A stretch of DNA of 18,777 nt from Amphritea sp. (GCA_018067325.1 JAGPUU010000013.1:1-18777), one strand, 5' to 3'. Shown: positions 1-10,048, numbered from the stretch's first letter. Numbers and translations are program-made. The notes: a model not told the origin generated them from the letters alone.

Positions 1-908
1 GTGTCAACTTCACCAATACCCAGAAACTTATCACTGGCAGCGTCACGGATACGTACCAGAGGCTGTACTGCAACATCATCCAGCATCACCCGCTGCCCTT
101 TACAAAGAGCATCGGTTTGGACATCCGACAACAATACCTCAGGGGTATCTGCTACCGGACTCCAGGATGGCAATAATAACCCATCCAGATGCGTTTGTAT
201 CTGTTCTACCGAAGCATCAGTGCCCATATCCGCGACCAGCTGTTCCAAATCAGCCAATGGCATCATACTCTCAGCCTTATAGGGGCCAGAATCGAGCCTG
301 CGCAGCATCTTCACATGAGCACCACAGCCGAGTATTTCACCCATATCCTGCACTATTGAACGGATATAGGTTCCTTTACTGCAGCGGATATCCAGATCGA
401 CTTCATCGCCCCGAAAATCCAGCACTTCGATGCTATGCACCGTGATCTGCCGACTCTTCACTTCGACTTCAATACCCTGACGAGCCAGCTTATAGAGCGG
501 CTGACCATTATGCTTCAGGGCTGAAAACATCGAAGGTACCTGAGTAATAAGACCGGTAAAATCTCGTTGCAACAACTCATCAATCTGTTCGCTGTTGAGA
601 TTATCCGGCAGCGGCCGCTCCTCAACAACAACACCATCGGCATCACTGGTATCAGTTCGCTGACCCAATTTAGCGGTGGTGATATAGCGCTTATCTGCAT
701 TCAGTAGAAACTGGGAAAACTTGGTCGCTTCGCCAAAGCAAAGCGGCAACATCCCCGTCGCCAATGGATCCAGCGCACCGGTATGGCCTGCCTTAGCAGC
801 ACCGTAGATACGTTTTACAATTTGTAGCGCCCGGTTTGATGAGATCCCACCCGGTTTATCGAGCAGAAAAATACCATTGACCGACCGGCCTTTTGACCGT
901 CTAGCCAA
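1..908 (-). CDS. truB: tRNA pseudouridine(55) synthase TruB (3' end cut by window edge)
   Basis: Makes pseudouridine at position 55 in the T loop of elongator tRNAs and also acts as a tRNA-folding chaperone in the cytoplasm. The reading frame is open from 908 to the window edge, about 302 codons, so only the last few C-terminal residues are missing. The catalytic motif GHTGALDPLATGMLP lies at residues 41-55, with the nucleophile Asp47. Further TruB signatures are NGIFLLDKPGGISSN near residue 11, KLGQRTDTSDADG, and a PUA-type C-terminus ending GIGEVD. I chose a TTG start at 908: a GGAGAG Shine-Dalgarno lies six bases upstream, overlapping the rbfA stop codon, and MARRSKGRSVNGIFLLDKP aligns with TruB N-termini. 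No in-frame ATG gives a sensible N-terminus. Only three bases separate it from rbfA, so translational coupling is likely. In relatives rpsO and pnp follow. Confidence 0.95.
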   Translation of the reverse strand, partial: MARRSKGRSVNGIFLLDKPGGISSNRALQIVKRIYGAAKAGHTGALDPLATGMLPLCFGEATKFSQFLLNADKRYITTAKLGQRTDTSDADGVVVEERPLPDNLNSEQIDELLQRDFTGLITQVPSMFSALKHNGQPLYKLARQGIEVEVKSRQITVHSIEVLDFRGDEVDLDIRCSKGTYIRSIVQDMGEILGCGAHVKMLRRLDSGPYKAESMMPLADLEQLVADMGTDASVEQIQTHLDGLLLPSWSPVADTPEVLLSDVQTDALCKGQRVMLDDVAVQPLVRIRDAASDKFLGIGEVD

Positions 909-911
909 AGG

Positions 912-1310
912 TTACTCTCCGTCTTCAGAGTTGTTATTACGACCGTCAGCATGAGACGCCTTAATAATCAGATCGTTCAAACGTCGACCACGGTCAACAC
1001 TCTCATCAAAATGGAAACGCAGTTGCGGCATCACCCGCAGTTTGATCTTGCTGGACAACTGTCCACGCAGGAAGCCTGATGCACCGTTCAGAATTTTTAA
1101 AGATTCTGTCACTGCAGTGGCTTCATCTTTACCACCCAGCGCCATAACGGTGATGTAGATATCAGCATAGCCAAGATCTTTAGCGATCTTTACATAGCTG
1201 ATGGTCACCATCCCCAGACGTGGGTCTTTAATTTCTCGCTGAATCAACTGAGCCAGGTCCTTTTGGACCTGGTCAGATATCCGCTGTGTACGACTAAATT
1301 CTCTTGCCAT
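912..1310 (-). CDS. rbfA: 30S ribosome-binding factor A
   Basis: Cold-shock-associated factor for late 30S subunit maturation; it binds free 30S near the 5' end of 16S rRNA (helix 1 region). The product is 132 aa, the usual length. It starts MAREFSRTQRISDQVQ and has the family signature QREIKDPRLGMVTIS at residues 24-38. The single KH-like fold ends with the interrupted helix motif KILNGASGFLRGQL (72-85) and LRVMPQLRFHFDES (91-104). The C-terminal tail is short, polar and acidic. The ATG start is 18 bases after the infB stop, with AAGGTG as a rather distant Shine-Dalgarno. It sits between infB and truB, as in E. coli, within one translation-related operon. Confidence 0.97.
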   Translation of the reverse strand: MAREFSRTQRISDQVQKDLAQLIQREIKDPRLGMVTISYVKIAKDLGYADIYITVMALGGKDEATAVTESLKILNGASGFLRGQLSSKIKLRVMPQLRFHFDESVDRGRRLNDLIIKASHADGRNNNSEDGE

Positions 1311-1328
1311 GGTAGTGTCAATACACCT

Positions 1329-3890
1329 TTACAAAGTACGCTGAACTTCAACTGTGTCGAAGACTTCGATCTGATCGCCGACTTTAACATCATTGTAGTT
1401 CTTAACGCCGATTCCGCACTCCATGCCCTGACGAACATCAGCTACGTTGTCTTTAAAGCGACGCAGAGACTCTAGCTCACCTTCATAGATAACCACGTTT
1501 TCACGCAGCACCCGGATACGCTTGTTACGGAAGACAGAACCTTCGGTCACCATACAACCTGCAACAGCGCCAATCTTAGGTGCACGGAAGACATCACGTA
1601 CTTCGGCAATTCCCACGATCTCTTCTTTGAACTCAGGAGACAACAGACCAGTCATCGCCAGCTTAACGTCATCGATGATGTCATAGATAACGCTGTAATA
1701 GCGCAGCTCGATCTCTTCACGTTCAACTATTGCACGGGCCTGTGAATCTGCACGTACATTAAAGCCGATCATGATCGCACTGGAAGCCAGTGCCAAGTTA
1801 GCATCAGTTTCAGCAATACCACCGACACCGCCGGATACGATATTTACCTTAACTTCATCTGTACTCAGATCTATCAGAGAGGTTGTCAGCGCTTCAAGTG
1901 AACCACGTACGTCCGCTTTCAGGATGATGTTCAGAGTCTTAACATCACCGGCCTTCATATTCTCAAACAGGTTCTCAAGTTTAGCCTGCTGCTGACGCTG
2001 CAGTTTAATCTCGCGGTACTTACCCTGACGGAACAAAGCAACTTCACGTGCCTTCTTCTCGTTGGTAACAACGGTGAACTCTTCACCGGCTCCAGGCGTA
2101 CCATCCAGACCCAGAATCTCGACAGGAATCGAAGGCCCAGCCGACTTAACCGGCTTACCCCTCTCATCCAGCATTGCACGTACACGTCCATACTGCAGAC
2201 CTGCCAGGACGATATCACCCTGATTCAACGTACCGTTCTGTACCAACAGAGTCGCAACAGGACCACGGCCTTTATCCAGACGGGATTCAACCACAACACC
2301 ACGACCCGACGCTTCAGGAATCGCTGTCAGTTCAAGTAGTTCAGATTGCAGCAGAACAGCGTCTAGCAGCTTATCAATACCTTCACCGGTTTTGGCTGAA
2401 ACGTTGACAAACTGAACTTCGCCGCCCCAGTCCTCAGGGATAACATCACGCTGAGCCAGTTCGTTTTTAACACGTTCTGGATCGGCGTCTTCTTTATCGA
2501 TTTTGTTAACCGCGATAACCAGAGGAACACCCGCCGCTTTGGCGTGATCTACCGCTTCAATGGTTTGAGGCATAACACCATCATCTGCCGCAACAACCAG
2601 AATTACGATATCGGTCAGCTGTGCACCACGGGCACGCATGGCGGTAAATGCCGCGTGTCCCGGTGTATCCAGAAAGCTCACCATGCCGTGTCCGGTTTCT
2701 ACGTGGTAGGCACCGATATGCTGGGTAATACCACCGGACTCGCCTGCCGCAACGCGGGTTTCACGAATGTAATCCAGTAAAGATGTTTTACCATGGTCAA
2801 CATGACCCATTACGGTAACAACCGGAGCTCGTTCTACCTGAACACCAGCGATCTCTTCAGCTGCGCCAGAAGTCTGATTAAGCTGATCTTCTACGGTATT
2901 TCCTGCCATCGGAACAGCCGTATGACCCATCTCTTCAACCACTAGAGTTGCAGTATCCTGATCGATCACGGAGTTGATAGTCGCCATAGCGCCCATCTTA
3001 AACATCACTTTAATCAGGTCAGCAGCCTTAACCGACATTTTCTTAGCCAGTTCTGCAACAGTAATCGACTCAGGAATACCAACTTCATGAATCACTGGAG
3101 CTGTAGGCTTCTCAAACGCCTGAACGTTAGAGCTGGTCATACCACGCTGAACCGGCTTACCTCGGCGGCCATCACCACGGCCACCCGGCTTACGGGACAG
3201 ACGCTTGTTATCTTTACGACCGGCAGCAGGCTTATCCTGACTACGGAAGTTTTTCTTACGATCCTGCTTTGGCGCTGCCGGAGTTGCAGCAGGTGCCGCA
3301 GCCGGCGCCCCAGCAGCCTTAGGAGCAGCTGCTGATCTAGGAGCAGTAGCTGACCTAGGCGCACTAGCGGCCTTCTTAGGCGTTGACGAAGGCTTTCTTG
3401 GTGCAGCCCCAGGCTTTGACGCTGGCGCTGAGGCTTGCTCAGGCTTCGCCTTCGCTTCAGCTTTCAAGCGCGCATCATCACGCTGCTTTTCCTGTGCTGC
3501 CTGCAGATCTGTATCGCGACGCGCCTGATCTTGCAGCTCAGTTTGAAGGCTAGAACCTTTAGTTTCCTGAGCCGATTTCTCTTCAACATCCGAACGCTTC
3601 ACATAGGTGCGTTTCTTCCGCACTTCTACATTGATAGTTTTCTTACCAGCCGCGCCCGATACTTTAAGTTGACTCGTCGTCTTGCGCTTTAGCGTGATTT
3701 TCTTAGGCTCGCCGTCGGATTTTTCACCGTGGCTACGCTTCAAGTGGTTAAGCAGTTTCTGACGCTCATCTTCCGTTACGGAAGCGACTTCATTTTTGCC
3801 TGCAATACCTGCTTGTTTCATCTGCGTAAGCAAACGATCAACGGGAACGCCAACTACTTCGGCAAGCTGTTTTACTGTGACTTCTGCCAT
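1329..3890 (-). CDS. infB: Translation initiation factor IF-2
   Basis: GTPase that brings formylmethionyl-tRNA to the 30S initiation complex and promotes 50S joining. The protein has 853 aa. An IF2 N-terminal domain covers about residues 1-52. A long charged and Ala/Pro/Lys-rich linker with repeated APRSA-like units spans about 60-250. A second IF2-N segment ([20 protein letters not shown]) lies near 273-292. The G domain shows G1 GHVDHGKT (362-369), G2 GGIT (386-389), G3 DTPGH (408-412), G4 NKID (462-465) and G5 SAK (498-500). Beta-barrel and C-terminal fMet-tRNA-binding domains follow, ending [18 protein letters not shown]. The ATG start has a strong GGAGGAG Shine-Dalgarno ten bases upstream, just after the nusA stop. 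Shorter IF2 isoforms from internal starts are known in enterics; I cannot identify one here. Confidence 0.98.
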   Translation of the reverse strand: MAEVTVKQLAEVVGVPVDRLLTQMKQAGIAGKNEVASVTEDERQKLLNHLKRSHGEKSDGEPKKITLKRKTTSQLKVSGAAGKKTINVEVRKKRTYVKRSDVEEKSAQETKGSSLQTELQDQARRDTDLQAAQEKQRDDARLKAEAKAKPEQASAPASKPGAAPRKPSSTPKKAASAPRSATAPRSAAAPKAAGAPAAAPAATPAAPKQDRKKNFRSQDKPAAGRKDNKRLSRKPGGRGDGRRGKPVQRGMTSSNVQAFEKPTAPVIHEVGIPESITVAELAKKMSVKAADLIKVMFKMGAMATINSVIDQDTATLVVEEMGHTAVPMAGNTVEDQLNQTSGAAEEIAGVQVERAPVVTVMGHVDHGKTSLLDYIRETRVAAGESGGITQHIGAYHVETGHGMVSFLDTPGHAAFTAMRARGAQLTDIVILVVAADDGVMPQTIEAVDHAKAAGVPLVIAVNKIDKEDADPERVKNELAQRDVIPEDWGGEVQFVNVSAKTGEGIDKLLDAVLLQSELLELTAIPEASGRGVVVESRLDKGRGPVATLLVQNGTLNQGDIVLAGLQYGRVRAMLDERGKPVKSAGPSIPVEILGLDGTPGAGEEFTVVTNEKKAREVALFRQGKYREIKLQRQQQAKLENLFENMKAGDVKTLNIILKADVRGSLEALTTSLIDLSTDEVKVNIVSGGVGGIAETDANLALASSAIMIGFNVRADSQARAIVEREEIELRYYSVIYDIIDDVKLAMTGLLSPEFKEEIVGIAEVRDVFRAPKIGAVAGCMVTEGSVFRNKRIRVLRENVVIYEGELESLRRFKDNVADVRQGMECGIGVKNYNDVKVGDQIEVFDTVEVQRTL

Positions 3891-3913
3891 CTGGGTTTAT
3901 CTCCTCCGTTGAC

Positions 3914-5404
3914 TTATTCTTCGTCCGCAAACCATGGGGCGCGCGCAGTCATAATAAGCGCTGCAGCCTTATCTTTATCCAGCTCTTGAATCTCAAGCAG
4001 GTCTTCAACCGCTTGCTCAGCCAGATCTTCCATAGTTACGATACCTTTACTGGCCAAAACAAAAGCCAGGTGACGCTCCATACCTTCCATCTCTAGCAGA
4101 TCCTGAGCAGGTTCAGCATTTTCAAGAACCTCCTCACTTGCGATCGCCAGGTTCAGCAGAGCATCCTTAGCGCGGGTGCGCAGCTCATCAACAATATCTT
4201 CATCGAAACCATCAATTTCGAGCATCTCTTCTGCAGGAACGTAAGCCACCTCTTCCAGAGAGGTAAAGCCTTCATCTACCAGCACTTCTGCAATGTCGTC
4301 ATCCACATCAAGGTGTTTAACGAAAATCTCCAGAATGGAACCTGCCTCGGATTGCTGTTTCTCAGCAGCTTCATCTTCGGTCATGACATTGAGTTTCCAA
4401 CCGGTCAACTCAGATGCCAGACGCACGTTCTGACCGCCACGACCAATGGCCATAGCCAGGTTTTCCTGAGCGACAGCAACATCCATAGAGCGGGAATCTT
4501 CATCCACCACAATAGAAGCTACTTCAGCCGGAGACATCGCATTTAGCACTAATTGCGCCGGGTTATCATCCCAAAGAATGATATCGACACGCTCACCGCT
4601 TAACTCATTAGAAACCGCTTGAACCCGGGCGCCACGCATACCGACACAAGCACCAACAGGATCGATCCGGCCATCATTCGTTTTCACTGCGATCTTGGCA
4701 CGAGAGCCCGGATCACGAGCTGCAGCACGGATATCAATAACTTCTTCAGAGATTTCTGGCACTTCAATGCGGAACAACTCAATCAGCATCTCAGGACAGC
4801 TGCGGCTCATTGCCAGCTGCGGTCCACGACCTTCCGTACGAATTTCATTCAGTACCGCACGGACCCGATCGCCCATCCGGTAAGTTTCACGCGGTAACAG
4901 CTGATCACGTGGCAACACGGCTTCAGCGTTACCACCCAGATCCATAATGACGTTATCCCGGGTCACCTTCTTAACGGTACCGGAGAGCAACTCACCCAGG
5001 CGCCCGCTATACAGCGCAACAACTTTAGCGCGCTCAGCTTCACGAACCTTCTGAACGATAACCTGCTTTGCCGTCTGAGCCGCGATACGACCAAACTTTA
5101 CAGATTCCACTTCTTCCTCGTGGATATCGCCAGGCTGAAGGCTTTTATCAATCTCTTCAGCCTCTTGCATAGTCAACTCAGTACCCAACAGCGGTACACC
5201 TTCGTTACTGACAACTGCCCAGTGACGGTAAGTAGTGTAACCACCCGTAGTACGGTCAATGACTACGCGAATATCCGCATCTTCGTCATAACGTTTTTTG
5301 GTCGCAGTTGCCAACGCCAATTCAATCGCCTCAAAGATAACCTCTTGGGGAACGTCTTTTTCGTTAGATACTGCTTCTGCAACCAGTAGAATTTCTTTAT
5401 TCAT
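3914..5404 (-). CDS. nusA: Transcription termination/antitermination protein NusA
   Basis: RNA polymerase-associated factor that modulates pausing, intrinsic termination and rRNA antitermination. The product is 496 aa, the full gammaproteobacterial length. It has an N-terminal polymerase-binding domain (1-130), an S1 domain (about 135-200, [19 protein letters not shown]), KH1 with GMRG at 255-258 and KH2 with GRGG at 321-324. Two C-terminal acidic helix-hairpin-helix repeats (about 366-415 and 440-490) correspond to the AR1/AR2 repeats of enteric NusA, which contact alpha-CTD and lambda N. The stop lies 23 bases before the infB start and rimP is 41 bases upstream, giving rimP-nusA-infB-rbfA-truB. 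In E. coli NusA autoregulates this operon through its leader terminators; comparable terminators are present upstream of rimP here. Confidence 0.98.
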   Translation of the reverse strand: MNKEILLVAEAVSNEKDVPQEVIFEAIELALATATKKRYDEDADIRVVIDRTTGGYTTYRHWAVVSNEGVPLLGTELTMQEAEEIDKSLQPGDIHEEEVESVKFGRIAAQTAKQVIVQKVREAERAKVVALYSGRLGELLSGTVKKVTRDNVIMDLGGNAEAVLPRDQLLPRETYRMGDRVRAVLNEIRTEGRGPQLAMSRSCPEMLIELFRIEVPEISEEVIDIRAAARDPGSRAKIAVKTNDGRIDPVGACVGMRGARVQAVSNELSGERVDIILWDDNPAQLVLNAMSPAEVASIVVDEDSRSMDVAVAQENLAMAIGRGGQNVRLASELTGWKLNVMTEDEAAEKQQSEAGSILEIFVKHLDVDDDIAEVLVDEGFTSLEEVAYVPAEEMLEIDGFDEDIVDELRTRAKDALLNLAIASEEVLENAEPAQDLLEMEGMERHLAFVLASKGIVTMEDLAEQAVEDLLEIQELDKDKAAALIMTARAPWFADEE

Positions 5405-5445
5405 ACAACTGCCCCAACCTCAAAATTCAATTCTTTTGTAATATC

Positions 5446-5901
5446 TCAGAACTGAGGAACTATATTTGCTTTCTCTATGTGATCTATCGGCAACAGGAAC
5501 TCTTCCTGGTCGACAATCAGCACGATATCTTCATCTTCGATACCACTGAGGAGCCCCTTAAAATTGCGGCGTCCATCAAATGGCATACGCAGCTTCAACT
5601 GCAGGACGTGTCCGACATAAGCTTTGTACTGTTCCAGCGTAAACAGTGGACGATCCATGCCAGGAGAAGAGACTTCCAATGTATATTCTCCGCTAATCGG
5701 ATCCTCTACATCCAGAATACCGCTCACCTGACGGCTTACCTTGGCACAATCTTCTACATCGATACCCGCTTCGGCATCAACATAGATTCGCAACATGCTA
5801 TGACGCCCCTGGGATATCATTTCGAAACCCCATAACTGATAACCGAGAGCCACCACGGATGGCTCAATCAGTTCCTGTAACATACTCAACTTTGCAGACA
5901 C
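5446..5901 (-). CDS. rimP: Ribosome maturation factor RimP
   Basis: Needed for assembly of the 30S subunit, acting on free pre-30S particles. I chose the GTG at 5901, giving 151 aa, close to the 150 aa of E. coli RimP. It is preceded by AGAGG eight bases upstream, and the sequence [25 protein letters not shown] then begins like the family. A TTG at 5937 would add 12 residues ([12 protein letters not shown]) with no homologous look and no Shine-Dalgarno, and it would start beside the terminator T-run. Family signatures are [31 protein letters not shown] and [15 protein letters not shown], followed by a C-terminal SH3-like domain. It is the first protein gene after the initiator tRNA, as in E. 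coli metY-rimP-nusA. Confidence 0.95.
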   Translation of the reverse strand: MSAKLSMLQELIEPSVVALGYQLWGFEMISQGRHSMLRIYVDAEAGIDVEDCAKVSRQVSGILDVEDPISGEYTLEVSSPGMDRPLFTLEQYKAYVGHVLQLKLRMPFDGRRNFKGLLSGIEDEDIVLIVDQEEFLLPIDHIEKANIVPQF

Positions 5902-5935
5902 GCAAAAAACCTCTAAATGCACTTTCAATGCAAAC

Positions 5936-5957
5936 AAAAAATGGGTCTAAGACCCAT
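5936..5957 (-). terminator. Second tandem intrinsic terminator, between initiator tRNA and rimP
   Basis: Read on the minus strand, ATGGGTC pairs with GACCCAT across a three-base loop, followed by a run of six T. It is the second of two terminators that transcription from the initiator-tRNA promoter meets before rimP. The T-run ends about 34 bases before the chosen rimP GTG, leaving no room for a separate promoter between them. Partial read-through is therefore expected. Confidence 0.85.
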
Positions 5958-5988
5958 TCAACACACGACCCGGTAGGTCGCAAGTACG

Positions 5989-6009
5989 AAAAAGCCCCTA
6001 AAAAGGGGC
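5989..6009 (-). terminator. First tandem intrinsic terminator after the initiator tRNA
   Basis: On the minus strand a GCCCC/GGGGC stem (5994-5998 with 6005-6009) with a six-base loop is followed by five T (5993-5989). A small CGACC/GGTCG hairpin at 5966-5980 lies between this terminator and the next one. The stretch 6010-6199 between this terminator and the tRNA contains no gene, and I saw no convincing promoter in it. Confidence 0.85.
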
Positions 6010-6199
6010 CAATCAACGTACTGCTTGATCGACAATTCCGGATGCTTATCTAACACAACAGCATTCTGAAATTGCTAATGGGAATCAACTTCTACCCAAC
6101 CGCCTCCCCAAAAGGAATGAACAGTCAGACAAAAATTCATCTGATTAACCCTCAAGAGCCCGTTCAAGAAACTCTTCTTTCTGATTACATCTTAATAAA

Positions 6200-6276
<77 letters not shown>

Positions 6277-6292
6277 TCAGAAATCGGCGAGA

Positions 6293-6321
6293 ATTATACT
6301 CCCACAGACCGGGTAGTTCAA
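6293..6321 (-). promoter_or_regulatory. Sigma70-type promoter of the initiator tRNA (and rimP operon)
   Basis: On the minus strand the -35 box is TTGAAC (6316-6321), the spacer is 17 bases, and the -10 box is a perfect TATAAT (6293-6298). The tRNA 5' end lies 16 bases past the -10 box, giving a very short leader. This is the best-scoring promoter seen in the window. It is also the likely main source of transcription for rimP-nusA-infB-rbfA-truB by read-through. Confidence 0.88.
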
Positions 6322-6421
6322 GGACAGCTTTAAGGTTTAACCGATCATTCACTCTGGATCTTAATTCACATCGATAAAACAAGATTTCATATGGATGACA
6401 GTGATTCAAAAACCCAAAAAC

Positions 6422-6449
6422 AAAAAAAGCGCCATTAGGCGCTTTTTTT
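6422..6449 (-). terminator. Intrinsic terminator after tRNA-Leu
   Basis: The hairpin AGCGCC-loop-GGCGCT (6428-6433 with 6438-6443) has A/T runs on both sides, so it could work in either direction. On the minus strand it ends with seven T (6428-6422), just downstream of the tRNA-Leu CCA end. It separates the secG/tRNA-Leu unit from the initiator-tRNA promoter. Confidence 0.9.
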
Positions 6450-6457
6450 ATAAAATA

Positions 6458-6544
6458 TGGTGCCGAAGGCGGGACTTGAACCCGCACGACCATAAGGCCA
6501 CCACCCCCTCAAGATGGCGTGTCTACCAATTCCACCACTTCGGC
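6458..6544 (-). tRNA. leuU: tRNA-Leu (GAG)
   Basis: 87 nt type II tRNA with a long variable arm. The acceptor stem is GCCGAAG/CTTCGGC, the encoded end is ACCA, and the T arm is GCGGGTTCAAGTCCCGC. The anticodon loop TTGAGGG between CCATC and GGTGG gives anticodon GAG, which reads CUC/CUU leucine codons. It starts 14 bases after the secG stop and is probably processed from the secG transcript. The same secG-leuU linkage exists in E. coli. Confidence 0.97.
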
Positions 6545-6558
6545 TTTGTTACTAGGTA

Positions 6559-6924
6559 TTACTCAGCAGGCGGTATATCAGTATCGCCTACTGGAGCTTT
6601 CTGCTCTTCGAGCACAGGCAGCGTTTCAGCCTGTTGCGCAGCACTTTCAATAAGTTCTGCCGCTGGCACTCCAGCCTCAGTTACTGTTGTTGCCTGTTCT
6701 TTTGCATATACCGCCAGAACAAAGCTGGTAACAAACAGACCAGTTGCCATGACCGCAGTCATTCGACTCAGGAAAGAACCTGAACCCTTACTACCAAAAA
6801 CGGTCTGTGAAGCACCCGCACCAAAAGACGCGCCTGCCTCAGCACCTTTACCCTGCTGCAATAGCACCAGAGCAATAATGGACGCAGCCAGCAGAACATG
6901 TACAGCAAGAACCAGAGTTTCCAT
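6559..6924 (-). CDS. secG: Preprotein translocase subunit SecG
   Basis: Small inner-membrane subunit of the SecYEG protein-export channel. The product is 121 aa, against 110 in E. coli. The first membrane segment covers about residues 3-22. The conserved cytoplasmic stretch [20 protein letters not shown] (25-44), with [11 protein letters not shown] after it, joins to a second membrane segment at about 55-74. The tail is acidic and Ala/Glu/Pro-rich. The ATG start is 12 bases after the tpiA stop, with GTGGA as a modest Shine-Dalgarno. It closes the folP-glmM-tpiA-secG gene string and is co-oriented with tRNA-Leu 14 bases downstream. Confidence 0.97.
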   Translation of the reverse strand: METLVLAVHVLLAASIIALVLLQQGKGAEAGASFGAGASQTVFGSKGSGSFLSRMTAVMATGLFVTSFVLAVYAKEQATTVTEAGVPAAELIESAAQQAETLPVLEEQKAPVGDTDIPPAE

Positions 6925-6936
6925 CTATTTTTCCAC

Positions 6937-7701
6937 TTACTTACGACTCTCTGCAGCCGCAGCGCAGATCGTCAGGAATTCGTCAGCTTTCAGTGATGCG
7001 CCGCCAATCAGACCGCCATCAATATCCTGTTGAGCTAAAAGCTCTGCTGCGTTTGCAGCATTCATACTACCGCCATATAGAATCGACAGGTTTTCAGCAA
7101 TATTTGCATCGTGCTTTGCAAGCTGTGAACGAATCGCAGCATGTACTGCCTGCGCGTCCTCCGGCGTTGCCGTCAATCCGGTACCTATAGCCCAAACAGG
7201 CTCATATGCAATAACCGTTGAAGCGAAACCTTCAATACCGACCTGCTGCAGCACCACATCAATCTGCGAACTCACTACCGCCAAGGCATTCCCGGCTTCA
7301 CGCTGTTCAAGCGTTTCACCGACACAAAGCACCGGAACCAGTTCAGCTTCAAGTACCGCGGCGACTTTTTCAGCCACTATCGCATCACTTTCACCAAAGA
7401 TACTGCGTCGCTCAGAATGTCCTAAAATCACATATTCACAACCCAGATCTTGCAGCATTTCCAGTGACCACTCACCGGTATACGCACCCTTTGGCTGTGC
7501 TGACACATTCTGCGCACCTACCGAAACAGGGGCATCCGCTGTCTGAGCCACAACCTGAGACAGATAGACTGCAGGCGGACAAACCAGCGTCACCAGGCCG
7601 TCAATATTTATCGCACCGCCGGTGATATTTTCCAGCAAAGCCTTAATAGACTCACTGGTACCGTTCATTTTCCAGTTTCCTGCAACAATCGTCTTACGCA
7701 T
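6937..7701 (-). CDS. tpiA: Triosephosphate isomerase
   Basis: Cytoplasmic TIM-barrel enzyme that interconverts dihydroxyacetone phosphate and glyceraldehyde 3-phosphate. With the ATG at 7701 the product is 254 aa, the family length. It begins MRKTIVAGNWKMNG with substrate-binding Lys11. The catalytic His95 is in LGHSERR and the catalytic Glu167 in AYEPVWAIGTG, which also starts flexible loop 6. The phosphate-binding YGGSMN is near 209-214 and GGLIGGASL near 229-237. The open frame extends upstream to 7731 (MCAALHRGKL), but AGAGGGA lies seven bases before 7701 and the family begins there. It lies between glmM and secG, as in Pseudomonas. Confidence 0.97.
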   Translation of the reverse strand: MRKTIVAGNWKMNGTSESIKALLENITGGAINIDGLVTLVCPPAVYLSQVVAQTADAPVSVGAQNVSAQPKGAYTGEWSLEMLQDLGCEYVILGHSERRSIFGESDAIVAEKVAAVLEAELVPVLCVGETLEQREAGNALAVVSSQIDVVLQQVGIEGFASTVIAYEPVWAIGTGLTATPEDAQAVHAAIRSQLAKHDANIAENLSILYGGSMNAANAAELLAQQDIDGGLIGGASLKADEFLTICAAAAESRK

Positions 7702-7729
7702 GAGCTTCCCTCTGTGCAAAGCGGCGCAC

Positions 7730-7758
7730 ATAGTACCCAGTTTCCTGATTATTTACAA
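7730..7758 (-). promoter_or_regulatory. Candidate promoter upstream of tpiA
   Basis: On the minus strand, in the 85-base gap between glmM and tpiA, TTGTAA (7753-7758) and TACTAT (7730-7735) are 17 bases apart, each four of six to consensus. It could give tpiA-secG-tRNA-Leu expression independent of folP-glmM. This is pattern matching only. Confidence 0.35.
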
Positions 7759-7786
7759 GCTGATACAACTCAGCAGGCAAAAATTA

Positions 7787-9121
7787 TCACAGTGCTTGCT
7801 TAACTACTTCAGCAAGCTCTTTACACAAACTTTCAACCCATACCGCATCATCACCTTCAATCATCACACGAACCAATGGCTCAGTGCCTGAAGGCCTTAG
7901 TAAAACCCGACCACGATCGCCTAGACGAGATTCAATATCCGCCACCGCTGCTTGTACTGCAGGCAATGAGATCACATCAACTTTCTCGCTAAGACGAACA
8001 TTAATCATTGTTTGCGGCATCTTTCCCATAGCTGACTTCAGCACATGCAACGAGGCTCCGGTATCGGCCATCGCTCGCAGAACCTGCAACGCTGCAACAA
8101 TACCATCGCCAGTAGAGATCAGATGGCGGCAGATAAGGTGCCCGGAAGACTCCCCACCCAAAAACCACTCTCTCTCTGCCAACTCAGTCATTACATATCG
8201 GTCACCCACTTGAGCCCGCACAAAAGGAATCTCAGCCTGCTTAAGCCCTTGTTCCAGACCAAAGTTACTCATCAGCGTGCCAACGACGCCTCCTTTAAGC
8301 TGATTCTTACGCTGCATTTCCATCGCAATAATGAACAGCAGCTCATCACCATCAACCGGCGCTCCCTTATGGTCGACCATAATAAGCCGATCACCATCAC
8401 CATCAAGCGCAATACCCAGATCAGCTTTCTCTGCAACAACAACCTTTTCAAGCAAGCGGGTAGAGGTCGCACCACAATTTTCATTAATGTTAATTCCATC
8501 AGGTGAGGATGCAATTTCAATCACCTCAGCACCTAATTCCCGAAACACTTTCGGGGCGATATGGTAGGTAGCTCCATTCGCGCAATCGACAGCAATTTTC
8601 AACCCCTTCAGCTGAAGATCACCTGATACAGTCCCCTTACAAAATTCAATATAACGCCCAGCGGCATCTTCTACACGTCGAGCCTTACCCAACTCGGCAG
8701 CTTCCACCGTCGTCATTGCCATATCCATCTGTGCTTCAATGGCATGCTCAATATCGTCTGGCAGTTTAGTCCCTTGTTCAGAGAAAAACTTAATTCCATT
8801 GTCGTAATATGGGTTATGGGATGCACTAATAACTATGCCAGCGTTACAGCGAAACGTCCGGGTTAGATAAGCAATAGCCGGCGTCGGCATAGGCCCCAGC
8901 AGCAATACATCAACACCCGCAGCAGAGAGCCCCGCTTCCAGCGCCGACTCAAACATATAGCCCGATATCCGGGTATCTTTGCCGATAATGATCTTACTTC
9001 TGCCCTCCCGAGCAAATACCTTACCTGCAGCCCAGCCTAATTTGAGCATAAAGTCTGGCGTAATGGGCGCTGTACCTACTTTGCCACGAATACCGTCAGT
9101 ACCAAAATATCGCTTAGTCAT
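7787..9121 (-). CDS. glmM: Phosphoglucosamine mutase
   Basis: Converts glucosamine 6-phosphate to glucosamine 1-phosphate, the second step towards UDP-GlcNAc for peptidoglycan and lipopolysaccharide. The product is 444 aa, the family length, and starts [13 protein letters not shown]. The active-site phosphoserine is Ser101 in SASHNP (99-104). The magnesium loop DGDGDR is at 240-245, the sugar-binding GGESSGH at 322-328 and the phosphate-binding RPSGTEP at 409-415. GESSGH together with the [13 protein letters not shown] context favours GlmM over the related phosphomannomutases. The start overlaps the folP stop in an ATGA, with GAGGAT upstream, so translation is probably coupled to folP. Confidence 0.97.
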   Translation of the reverse strand: MTKRYFGTDGIRGKVGTAPITPDFMLKLGWAAGKVFAREGRSKIIIGKDTRISGYMFESALEAGLSAAGVDVLLLGPMPTPAIAYLTRTFRCNAGIVISASHNPYYDNGIKFFSEQGTKLPDDIEHAIEAQMDMAMTTVEAAELGKARRVEDAAGRYIEFCKGTVSGDLQLKGLKIAVDCANGATYHIAPKVFRELGAEVIEIASSPDGININENCGATSTRLLEKVVVAEKADLGIALDGDGDRLIMVDHKGAPVDGDELLFIIAMEMQRKNQLKGGVVGTLMSNFGLEQGLKQAEIPFVRAQVGDRYVMTELAEREWFLGGESSGHLICRHLISTGDGIVAALQVLRAMADTGASLHVLKSAMGKMPQTMINVRLSEKVDVISLPAVQAAVADIESRLGDRGRVLLRPSGTEPLVRVMIEGDDAVWVESLCKELAEVVKQAL

Positions 9122-9996
9122 TTTTTATCCTCATCCTGTACAGACTCCTTCAGCACTGCCTCTGTCATCCGAACCACATCCACTGTCTCTCTTACATCAT
9201 GCACTCTGAAAATCTGTGCCCCTTGCTGAACACCCAGAGCAACGGTTGCCAATCCCCCGGCTAGTCTCTGATCCACCGGACGGCCCAGCACATGATCGAT
9301 CATCGTCTTTCGGGAAGTCCCCACCAAGAGAGGCAACCCCATACTATGTAATCGACCAAGATTATTCAGCAGCCTCAGGTTATGCTCTACTGTTTTACCA
9401 AAACCAAATCCAGGGTCCAGGATAATACGATCATTGCCAATGCCCGCATTGTTACAAGCACTCACCCGCTGATTCAGAAAACAACTAACGTCATCCAATA
9501 CGTCATCATAATCAGGTGCATCCTGCATGGTTGCCGGACTCCCCTGCATATGCATAACACAAACAGGCAACCCAGTTGCTGCAGCAGCCTCTAAAGCGCC
9601 TTCACGCCCCAGCGCACGGACATCATTGATCAGCCCTGCCCCAAACCTACCAACTTCAGCAATAAGCTCTGGCGCACTCGTATCAACCGAGATAACCACA
9701 TCAATCTCAGCGTTGATCCGCTCTATTACGGGCAGCACACGATCCATCTCTTCCTGAAGCGAAACAGGCGTCGCGCCCGGTCGGGTTGATTCACCACCTA
9801 CATCGATAAAGGCAGCACCGTCCTCGACCATCTGCCGCGCCCTTGAGACCGCCTGATCAACACAAAGTTTCCGTGATTCATACAGAGAACCACCATCAGA
9901 GAAGGAGTCTGGCGTGACATTAACAATTCCCATCACTTGAGGACGACTCAGATCAAGGCGACGGGAACCAAATTTATAGGCAGAAAAATCAGTCAC
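9118..9996 (-). CDS. folP: Dihydropteroate synthase
   Basis: Condenses p-aminobenzoate with hydroxymethyl-dihydropterin pyrophosphate in folate synthesis; it is the sulfonamide target. The product is 292 aa with a GTG start at 9996 and AGGAAG six bases upstream. TIM-barrel signatures are [11 protein letters not shown] (26-36), GGESTRPGA (67-75), SVDT (103-106), DPGFGFGK (194-201), GTSRK (226-230) and RVHDV (264-268). The motifs are complete, with no resistance-type insertion obvious by eye. It overlaps glmM by four bases. The start codon lies only 26 bases past the T-run of the terminator behind ftsH. Confidence 0.97.
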   Translation of the reverse strand: MTDFSAYKFGSRRLDLSRPQVMGIVNVTPDSFSDGGSLYESRKLCVDQAVSRARQMVEDGAAFIDVGGESTRPGATPVSLQEEMDRVLPVIERINAEIDVVISVDTSAPELIAEVGRFGAGLINDVRALGREGALEAAAATGLPVCVMHMQGSPATMQDAPDYDDVLDDVSCFLNQRVSACNNAGIGNDRIILDPGFGFGKTVEHNLRLLNNLGRLHSMGLPLLVGTSRKTMIDHVLGRPVDQRLAGGLATVALGVQQGAQIFRVHDVRETVDVVRMTEAVLKESVQDEDKK

Positions 9997-10022
9997 TTCG
10001 CTTCCTGTAGAGAGCTAATATT

Positions 10023-10048
10023 AAAAAGGCCGGTCAGGGACCGGCCTT
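10023..10048 (-). terminator. Intrinsic terminator between ftsH and folP
   Basis: A perfect ten-base stem, AAGGCCGGTC with GACCGGCCTT (10026-10035 and 10039-10048), closes a three-base loop. On the minus strand it is followed by five T (10027-10023). It starts 20 bases after the ftsH stop. It should end much of the rlmE-ftsH transcription, yet there is no room for a full promoter before folP. Confidence 0.92.

Noticed and set aside
3290..3440. Short repeats in infB (APRSA-like units) as a possible tandem repeat or mobile insertion
   Set aside because: They encode the Ala/Pro/Lys-rich linker usual in IF2; the frame is uninterrupted and the length is normal for the family.
5902..5937. Twelve-residue N-terminal extension of rimP from a TTG
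   Set aside because: No Shine-Dalgarno, unlike the family, and it abuts the terminator T-run. The GTG at 5901 has AGAGG at good spacing.
6395..7033. Plus-strand open frame of 212 codons
   Set aside because: It runs antisense through tRNA-Leu and all of secG, has no recognisable domain and no Shine-Dalgarno. The conserved genes on the other strand explain the frame.
7702..7731. Ten-residue N-terminal extension of tpiA
   Set aside because: The Shine-Dalgarno AGAGGGA lies inside it, and triosephosphate isomerases start at MRKTIVAGNWKMN.
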